In this document: piece after piece, positions 57,641 through 64,000 of the stretch
How positions within the stretch are numbered: the first letter of the stretch is position 1
How the letters are laid out: each line of letters starts with the position of its first letter
Program-made: the position numbers and the translations under genes
NCBI RefSeq assembly: GCF_014898055.3
Contig: NW_026555331.1
Span: 94,572,684-94,636,683, forward strand
Origin: Talpa occidentalis
Taxonomy: Eukaryota; Chordata; Mammalia; Eulipotyphla; Talpidae
Length of the DNA stretch: 64,000 bases
Reading direction: 5' to 3'
Notes under the pieces: model-generated
Seen by the model: the letters and a program-made list of their open reading frames with translations, nothing else
What the model was told of the DNA's origin: nothing
The model's database searches: none

Positions 57641-59526
57641 ACCAGTATAAGACTAGATCAAGTGAGTCTCAGAACCTGCCATAGGCAAAAAATAATTGAG
57701 ATATTACCTTCTTGGGCTATATACTAATCATGTAAAAAAATCCTTGCAAAACTATTGAATTTTAATGTAAATAACATAAAAGACAGCATAAAGGTAGTAA
57801 ATCTACACTATTTATCTGTATCACTCAGTTCCCACTGATCTATTATGTAAGCATGTAAGGAAGATGATACCTCTTAACACGAAACGTATGAATGGCAAGT
57901 GAGGGTGTTAGATAGGAATTCATAATTCAAGGATTTTCTCTGAGACAACAGATCCAAATGACTGTTACTGAGTATGCAATTTCATTGCTATATCAATATA
58001 TGAGGAAATATCACATATGAGAGTCAGGAAGAGTGAATTTCTGATTCTTCCCTGGAGCAAATGTTTCCCTGTCAATGGTTTCAATACCAAACAGCCAGAT
58101 TTTGTTCTTAGATCTGAACATACTTAGGAAAAACTGGCACATGGGATGTTTCATCTCAGAGAAAAGGAATGAACGAATTAGGCAACTTTTCCGTAACAAT
58201 TTGATCACAAGGAAGTAAATTCCCGAATGTTGTTAAAGCCTGATGATAGCTCTTTTTTGTCTTAATAAAAGGAAGTTTGGCTCACCAATAACATGCAGAA
58301 CATATGGAGGATATTGAGAAGGATAAATGAGGCATTAGTTTTTGAAAGATGGTAATTAAAAGTTGTTCTGCCTTGTTTCTTTTTGTTTTTGTTGTTGTGG
58401 GTATGCTACTTTACCCCAGAAACTTTCAGGCAGACAATGTCTTTTTAATCTTTATCACATTTTTGTATGCTTGAGATATTAGGTAGTGTAAGTAACAACA
58501 TTCCATGCTACTTATAGCTATTCCATAGATACATTAAAACCGTACTATATTTTAGGCACACTTGATAATAGTTATTGATTCATCATTTAGCTTTACTAAA
58601 TAATAAACTTTTCAACCTCTAGACTGATTATTGGGCAAATGTCTGCATATAGAATGCTCTCATTTAGGAAAAAGAAAAAAAAAGGAAATCTAAACTTATA
58701 CCTGCTGCATTTAAATACAGAAATAAATTTAACTACTACTAGAAAAACAGACACAAAATTCCTTCTACACATTTCTCCATCTTCCTGTAAGTAGAAATTG
58801 CAGCACGGACATTACTGAACTCACAATGGTTCAACCTAAGTGTTTTTGACTTTACCACAGTGCAAAAGGAGTATGTATTCAGTAGAAACTGTACTTTGAA
58901 GTTTGAATGTTGATTTTTCTCTTCCTGGCTAACCATACACAACATAACACTCTCTGGTGATGCTGGGCAGCACAGTGAATCTAGCTTCTGGTCAACCACT
59001 GGATCACAAGCATAAATAATTTTTACTCTAGAGTGGACCTATGGTGTCCAGCTTCAGGCTATGTATAAGTGTTCTGAACACACTTAAAGTAATTTAGGCT
59101 AAGCTAAGATATTCAATAAATTAGATGTATTAAACTGTTATTTTCAACTGATGATCATTTTTGGGGATCTAACCTGAACAAGACATGAGGAAGATCTCTA
59201 CTTTAAGGGGAAATAAGCAGGTATTTAAAGTTCCATATGATTATAGAAGCTGTAGTTCTGGGAATGAAAACAGTATTTAATGGTGATTCTCTAGGGAGAA
59301 AAAAAATAGCATTTCTTGAAGGTATGAATGATAATTTTAGTAAAATTTAATACAAATTGCTTTTCAGCCAGCAGGAAAAACAGAGGCTGACTTCCTAAAA
59401 GCTAATCATGTATTTGAGGAAAGGAAAGGCTAAGTGCTTGGAAGTACCTGTGACAATATGAATCCCTGGGTTGTTCCTATGCTTTTCAATTTGACTTCAG
59501 GAAAATAACATCATTTTCATGCTACA
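57641..59526. other. Unclassified sequence
   Basis: No gene or named repeat seen. Confidence 0.5.
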
Positions 59527-59813
59527 ATAGCAGATGTAGGGGCCTCCCTGGTGGCGCAGCAGTTAAGTGCTGGGCTGTGAAGCTGCCCACAGCCTCTGCA
59601 GCACCAGTTCAATCCCTGGCCACTGGCGAGGGTCCCACGTGGCGCGCAGACCTCTCCTGCTGCCCACTGCTCCCCTCAGCAGTGTATTTCATCAGTCTGC
59701 CTGTTCTGTTCCCCGCTCTGGCTCTGGTGAATTCTCTCACCCTCCCGTGCTTCTGACTATACCCAGTGCTTGTATAAATAAATAAATAAATCTTTAAAAA
59801 AATAGCAAATGTA
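59527..59813 (+). mobile_element. Full-length SINE subfamily I with 12-bp TSD
   Basis: Complete element from GGGGCCTCCCTGGTGGCGCA (about 59539) to the A tail at 59801, about 263 bp. ATAGCAGATGTA at 59527-59538 and ATAGCAAATGTA at 59802-59813 are the TSD with one mismatch. Box B (CAGTTCAATCCC) is slightly off and box A (TGGCGCAGCAG) has one change from the usual GTGG. Best reference copy for the family in this window. Confidence 0.97.
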
Positions 59814-60339
59814 TTTTAATTGGACATGTTAATATAAAAAGTTTATAGCATCTTTCAAGTGAGCACTAATAAAAGCCTACCACAAAGCTACATTTTAAAA
59901 GAAAAAAACTACTTATTTTATTAAATATCATATACACATATAGCTACAGAGAAAGTAAATAGGAAAACATATTATACAGCACTTATACACATTTTCAGAA
60001 GATGGGTTCTGATTACATTAACCTTGACTAATGTTACTTGTCAAACAATTATTATCACAGAAGAATAACAGATGCTCTTTATCATTGACCCTCAGTAAGG
60101 AAACCCCCATTTTTAGTATTTATAACCATTTCACACAATCTAATAAAGCAATAGAAAGACTCCCCAATCAGAGATCTCCAGTTTGCTCACTGTGAATAAA
60201 ATAAATATATAATCCAAATTTAATCTCACTTTCAAAGGCTTATAAGATGTTCTCCCAACATGTCTTGCCTAGTTTTAAATTTTTTATGATGGTAAATAAA
60301 CCCTGGAAAATTCCTTCTTAGATTTTACCACCTGAAGCT
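59814..60339. other. Unclassified AT-rich sequence
   Basis: Nothing recognised. Confidence 0.55.
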
Positions 60340-61050
60340 GCAGCTGTTGGCTGCACTATCAAAGCCTCACGACTCCAAACTCACGTGCAAACCTCATCAA
60401 GGGCAGACATTTCTAATTGATTCCAGAAGTATTTCTTTTGCTGAGATCAGGGGGCAAAGGAAGAATAATGAGCAGCTTTTTAGAGGAACTTGGGGGGTTA
60501 GGGTGTTGAGGGGCGGGGGAGGGGCACTTTTAAAATCTCGGCTTGGCCAGAAATGCAGAGCAATTTTACGGTCAATTGGCAAGAGCATCTGGAACCAGGC
60601 ATTCTGGCTTCGTAGTTGATGGTAGTGAAACCAGCTTACAGGCAACAGCAAGCCTATAATGAGTCCCTGTCATGTACTAGTGGAAACCATGCTGACTTTC
60701 TGCCAAGTAACCCTGCGCCTTTTCTTGGGATCAGGATTCCCCTCAGAGCCCCTTTTTAGCATACGAAGTCCTGTTACCCTAAAGATCTTAACCTGTTTTA
60801 GTCATTCTTAAAGGCAAGGCAAAAAGACTAAAAATTAGAACTTGTGTATGTTTAATTCTGTGCGTGCTGACAAGGCATTATATCACAAGACCGTGTTTGC
60901 TTTCATTTGAGGGATAAATTTCAAACACAGTGGGCCATCTTGTTAGTTCATGGAGAGTGTCGGATGCTCAGGTCATAAATCATAACACAGCGCGTGGCAC
61001 ACTCAGAATAGAGGAGGTAAAATAGGAGGTTCTTTGTTATTTCAAACGTA
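60340..61050. promoter_or_regulatory. Putative regulatory block (enhancer candidate) with Sp1 box and G-quadruplex motif
   Basis: About 700 bp free of repeats and less AT-rich than its flanks. Words seen: GAGGGGCGGGGGAGGGGC (Sp1/KLF), TTTCTAATTGATT, AGCAATTTTACGGTCAATTG, CTAAAAATTAG (close to a MEF2 site), ACTCACGTGC (E-box CACGTG), GTCATAAATCATAAC. Overlapping frames on both strands (90 and 84 codons) are unconvincing. Conservation is inferred from texture only. Confidence 0.35.
60492..60524 (+). other. G-quadruplex motif
   Basis: G6-TTA-G3-TGTTGA-G4-C-G5-A-G4: five G tracts, any four of which with loops up to 6 nt satisfy the G4 pattern. It includes a telomere-like GGGTTAGGG. Confidence 0.88.
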
Positions 61051-61784
61051 GGACAGGTGATTGTAAAATAGGTCAGGGTTTCATTTTTTTCTTAATACCA
61101 AACAAAAAAAACCAGAAGTGATGTGGAAATAATTCCTTATGAGTAAACGATGTTTACTTTAAGCTGCTGCTCGTTACTCACCACGCTGACAGTGGTAGAT
61201 TACACCCAGAAATAAGTCAGGTAAGAGGATAGACATGAAAAATGTAGAGAGATGTGAGTCAACGGATGGAGAATGGTTGAGTGGTGAGGAATGGGACATG
61301 CAGAAAGTTAGACTTCTGGCATTCCTAAATATTTTTAGACAAACAACTGATAAAGATTTTACCCACTTTAAAGCTCACTAAAAAATCTAAATTGTGATGT
61401 TGAACTAAATTAGTGTTTCTACTTCTAGTTAATTTACACTTGGCAAGAATCACTTCCTATTTTCAAATAAGAAAAGGGAAACAAGGAAAAAGCAAGACAA
61501 ATGAAACACAAAAAAAGGATAAAAGAAATGCATTGAAAATTTTGTTTACAACTCAGTATATTTTCATGTAAATTTATCCTTAAAACTCCAATGCTTTGAT
61601 GATTTTATTAGTATAAGTTAATGAAAATATGAGTAATTACTGTCCCTCATAATATACATAATTTAAAATTGCAGAAAAATGTGTTTCATGAGGAAAATCT
61701 CCTTGAATCTATAGTATTTGCAAGAGCAGCTACAATTGCTAGTACTTTTCAAATAAAGATTTAAGGAAGAAGGGATGGGTCAGT
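61051..61784. other. Unclassified AT-rich sequence
   Basis: Nothing recognised. TGTTTACTTTAAG at 61150 is a forkhead-like word. Confidence 0.5.
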
Positions 61785-62076
61785 AAGAACATAAGATAGG
61801 GCTTCTCTGGTGGCCTGGGGGTTAAGTCTCAGTGCTATTAGAGCTGCAGCATGAGTTTGATCCCCAGTAAGGAAGCTAAACCACATATGGCACAACTGAC
61901 TTCTTGTGTCTCACTGAATGCTCCCCTTAGTAGTGTATTTCAATAGATCTGCCTGTTCTACTCCCCACTCTGTCTCTGGTGAATCCTTTCACCCCTCTAC
62001 CTCTGGTCTATACCCCAGTTTTTGTATGCATAAATAAATAAAATTAAATTGAAAAAAACCCCAAGAATATAAGATA
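61785..62076 (+). mobile_element. SINE older subfamily (II) with 14-bp TSD
   Basis: Complete SINE 61799-62062, from GGGCTTCTCTGGTGGCCTGG to AAATAAATAAAATTAAATTG and the A tail. AAGAACATAAGATA (61785-61798) and AAGAATATAAGATA (62063-62076) are the TSD with one mismatch. Subfamily II head (GGTTAAGTCTCAGTGCTATT, GCATGAGTTTGATCCC). Confidence 0.95.
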
Positions 62077-62286
62077 TATTTATGTCTCTTAATTTTTTTT
62101 AAAGATTTATTTATTTATTTATTTATTTATACAAGCACTGGGTACAGTCAGAGGCCCGGGAGGGTGAGATAATTCACCAGAGCCAGAGCGGAGAGTAGAA
62201 CAGGCAGATTGACAAAGTATACTGCTGAGGGGAGCAGCAGAAGGCAGAAGAGATTTGTGCCCCATGTGGAACCCTCGTGGCTGCCA

Positions 62287-62297
62287 GGGATCGAACC
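62287..62297 (-). promoter_or_regulatory. RNA polymerase III box B of the SINE
   Basis: Minus-strand GGTTCGATCCC, matching GGTTCGANTCC closely. Confidence 0.8.
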
Positions 62298-62340
62298 AGT
62301 GCTGCAGAGGCTGCGGGCAGCTTCGCAACCCAGCGCTCAA

Positions 62341-62351
62341 CCACTGCGCCA
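62341..62351 (-). promoter_or_regulatory. RNA polymerase III box A of the SINE
   Basis: Minus-strand TGGCGCAGTGG, fitting TRGYNNANNGG, about 43 nt upstream of box B, a normal tRNA-type spacing. Confidence 0.8.
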
Positions 62352-62490
62352 CCGGGGAGGCCCAATGTCTCTCTTTTTTTTTTTTTTTATACAAAAGGTA
62401 TTTATATAAAGAATAATTATGGTTGTCAAAAATGTCCCCCACATTAAATGTTCTTTTTTTTTTACCTTGAAGTCTTCTAATTATATTTTC

Positions 62491-62824
62491 TTTTTTTAAT
62501 TATAAATTTTATTTTTATATTCCCCATACAATTGTGACCCCCTTATTTTGACCCCAATCCCTCCCCTCCCCGCCCCCCACCCACCATAGAGTGTCTCTGG
62601 TTCATAGTTGTTTGTTGACTCTGCTTTTTACTTTCTTATAGTTATTCTTTTTCCTGGTCCCTTATTTAAGTTTTCCAGATTCCTGCTATGAGTGAGACCA
62701 TCAGGTATTTTTCTTTTTCTTTCTGGCTTATTTTGCTGAGCATGATCCCTTCCAGCGCCATCCATGTTGCTGCAAATTGCATGCATGTGTTTATCTTTTT
62801 TGAATGCTGAGTAATATTCCATGG
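62491..62824 (-). mobile_element. Young L1 3' end (5'-truncated)
   Basis: Minus-strand sense: CCATGGAATATTACTCAGCA, AACATGGATGGCGCTGGAAG, AGACTCATAG-like region, AACAAACAACTATGAACCAG, a G-rich tract and TCACAATTGTATGGGGAATA with an A-rich end. Same family as 1908-2423. A 64-codon minus frame is ORF2 C-terminal debris. Confidence 0.95.
62558..62586 (-). other. G-quadruplex motif of the L1 3' UTR
   Basis: On the minus strand: GGTGGGTGGGGGGCGGGGAG followed by GGGAGGGA. Four or more G3+ tracts with 1-nt loops. The equivalent part of the L1 at 2340-2370 is also G-rich (GGGGGAAGTGGGG). Confidence 0.88.
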
Positions 62825-63141
62825 TGTCTCTTAATTTTTAACCATCGTAATGGGATGATAAATAGGAAACAATCATGGATTTATATTTTCTTGCATGTAA
62901 ATTCAATATTTTACAATACATCACAAAGGTCAATAAATCTCAGGAAATCAAATATTATAATTTACCATCTACTGTATCAAAACTACCCTCTTCCTCCTTT
63001 CATAAAACAAAAAGGCATTACTATATCCTAATATTACGTTGTTTTGGTTACCAAGTATTTCACTGCTCATAGAAAAAAAGATAATTATTTTTAGAAGAAA
63101 CTGAGGGAATAGGCATTAATATTATTTTTAAAGGTTCTCAA

Positions 63142-63379
63142 GGGCCTCCCTGGTGGTGCAGGGGTTAAAGTCTCAGCTCTATCCAACTATCACCAGCCAC
63201 TGCGGCATGAGTTTGAACCCTGGCCAGGGAGCTACCCACATGGCGCAGCAGACCTCTCCTGTGTCTCCCACTTCTCCCCTCAGCAGTATATTTCAGTAGA
63301 TCTGCCTGTTCTGCTCCTCACTCTGTCTCTGGTGAATACTCTTTCCCCCACATAAACAAAAATAAATCTTTTTTAAAAA
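63142..63379 (+). mobile_element. SINE older subfamily (II)
   Basis: GGGCCTCCCTGGTGGTGCAG with GGGGTTAAAGTCTCAGCTCT head, box-B region GAGTTTGAACCC, shared body, short tail AAACAAAAATAAATC followed by TTTTTTAAAAA. Part of the segment before the tail is missing (goes from CTCTTTCCCCC to ACATAAAC). Imperfect TSD at best (AAAGGTTCTCAAG / AAAGGGGGCCTCAAAG). Confidence 0.93.
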
Positions 63380-63667
63380 GGGGGCCTCAAAGAAACCACC
63401 CAGACAGCTTATTTACATCTGTTACTTAGCCTGTTTCATCTAAATACATTACTTTCTATTAACTCTTATAGAATAGTACATCTTATGTGCATGAGAGAGA
63501 TGCATGCATGTAAATATGCTCTTATATGTCCATATAAAGTTCTCTGCATAGGACATACAACAGAGTAAACATGTGTTATTTGCATATGATGGTTAAACTA
63601 GAACAAATAAATCTTTCAATTTTAAATATATTTAGAATGATGACAAGGGAGAATAAAAAAATTATTC
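63380..63667. other. Unclassified sequence
   Basis: Nothing recognised. Confidence 0.5.
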
Positions 63668-63880
63668 ATTTTTTATACTATTATTTTTAGTGAGGTAATG
63701 TTGGTTTACAACTCAGTTATGTGTTTTAGAAGTACAGATTCACACCTATTCAAATGTATTCTACCTCACCACATGTACCATCCAAGTAACCTCCACTACA
63801 GTCTATTGTAGCCTTTCCACTTGTTGCTCCCAGCATTTCACTCCTCTGTATCCTCATTTCTGTATTCAGAACTCATAAGG
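63668..63880 (-). mobile_element. Old L1M-type 3' UTR fragment
   Basis: Plus strand TAGTGAGGTAATGTTGGTTT then ACAACTCAGTTATGTGTTTT and a CACCTATT...ATCCAAGTAACCTCCACTAC block match the antisense start of an old L1 3' UTR (the 'tgaggtaacattggtttataac' segment). Confidence 0.6.
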
Positions 63881-63889
63881 CCTATTTTA

Positions 63890-64000
63890 GTTTGGTATTG
63901 GTACAGTTATCCAAAAGGTCCTATGTGGCCTGATCCCTGTTACTGCTCTGACCACATTTTCTACCACTTTCCCTGTTTTGCTTAGTTACTTTCAGATATG
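63890..64000 (+). mobile_element. L2 fragment, cut by the window edge
   Basis: GTTATCCAAAAGGTCCTATG, then TGGCCTGATCCCTGTTACTG and CTCTGACCACATTTTCTACC fit the L2 'caaggccctacatgatctggcccctgcctacctctccgacctcatctcctacc' region. Confidence 0.6.

Larger units (their letters stand above)
62093..62363 (-). mobile_element. Full-length SINE subfamily I with intact promoter boxes
   Basis: Complete element with a T8 run (A tail) at 62093-62100, a TTTA array, the body and the head ending GGGGAGGCCC at 62363. On the minus strand box A reads TGGCGCAGTGG and box B GGTTCGATCCC, both close to consensus, so this is the copy most likely to be transcribable. Flanks GTCTCTTAATT and GTCTCTCTTTT form an imperfect TSD. 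Tail-to-tail with the SINE at 61799-62062, 30 bp away. Frames of 107 and 63 codons on minus and 66 on plus are SINE artefacts. Confidence 0.96.
62083..62839 (-). mobile_element. Composite insertion: 5'-truncated L1 with probable 3' transduction, later hit by a SINE
   Basis: Exact 15-bp copies of TGTCTCTTAATTTTT lie at 62083-62097 and 62825-62839. Reading the minus strand from the right copy: truncated young L1 (62824 to about 62491), about 100 bp of non-L1 sequence (to 62389), an A15 run (62388-62374), then an imperfect TSD copy (AATGTCTCTCTTTTT on plus, 62364-62378) and a SINE, ending at the left copy. The simplest reading is an L1 insertion that carried 3' flanking DNA and its own second A tail, followed by a SINE inserting into the 3' TSD. 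Confidence 0.7.

Noticed and set aside
60492..60503. Interstitial telomeric repeat
   Set aside because: Only one GGGTTAGGG unit is present.
62119..62442. 107-codon minus-strand frame
   Set aside because: Runs through the SINE in its sense direction; SINEs do not encode protein.
1..64000. CRISPR arrays, operons, ribosome binding sites, bacterial insertion sequences
   Set aside because: Nothing of the kind is seen. The sequence is mammalian nuclear DNA by its MIR, L2, L1 and MaLR content; direct repeats present are retrotransposon TSDs or microsatellites.

Overview
The window reads as non-coding nuclear DNA from a placental mammal. It is AT-rich and dominated by interspersed repeats: old MIR, L2, MaLR-type LTR and L1M-type remnants shared by placental mammals, overlaid by a younger tRNA-derived SINE family and a younger L1 lineage. 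The SINE (head GGGCCTCCCTGGTGGCGCAG, tail TATAAATAAATAAATAAATC followed by TTTAAAA) is not Alu, B1/B2, CAN-SINE, the camelid SINE, a BovB-linked ruminant SINE or the vespertilionid VES SINE as I know them. My best guess is a bat, possibly rhinolophoid. That is an inference from memory and should be tested by searching the SINE consensus.

I found no protein-coding gene. The open frames are short, and the longest ones lie antisense to SINEs or in a GC-richer putative regulatory block. One 48-codon minus-strand stretch near 34.3-34.7 kb looks somewhat protein-like but I could not identify it. The window is best read as an intergenic desert or the inside of a very large intron.

Layout. 1-3.4 kb: edge-truncated SINE, MaLR LTR ending in a fold-back hairpin, a 5'-truncated young L1 with perfect target-site duplications (TSDs) carrying a nested tRNA-Cys half, and an old antisense L1. 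3.4-13 kb: mostly AT-rich unclassified sequence, with the second copy of a ~122-bp duplicated segment and an old L1. 13-18.3 kb: MIR, L2, microsatellites and four SINEs, two of them head-to-head. 18.3-23.7 kb: few recognisable repeats; a CTCF-like site at 21.3 kb. 23.7-30.5 kb: L2, several MIRs, MaLR LTRs, an old L1-type element. 32-43.4 kb: dense older repeats (L1MB-like, L2, LTRs, L1M), a tailless SINE, a SINE with a 3' extension, and a second CTCF-like site at 36.7 kb. 43.4-49.1 kb: repeat-poor, with two blocks that look like conserved non-coding elements. 49.1-58 kb: MIR, L2 and L1 remnants. 59.5-64 kb: a third putative regulatory block with a G-quadruplex motif, followed by a SINE/L1-rich stretch holding a composite insertion that looks like an L1 with a 3' transduction and a SINE planted in its tail TSD.

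There are no genes working together here. The biology visible is retrotransposition, including two or three unusual products of it, plus candidate cis-regulatory DNA. Repeat family names come from remembered consensus sequences, not a database search, and boundaries of old repeats are approximate. I did not find evidence for a new molecular system.
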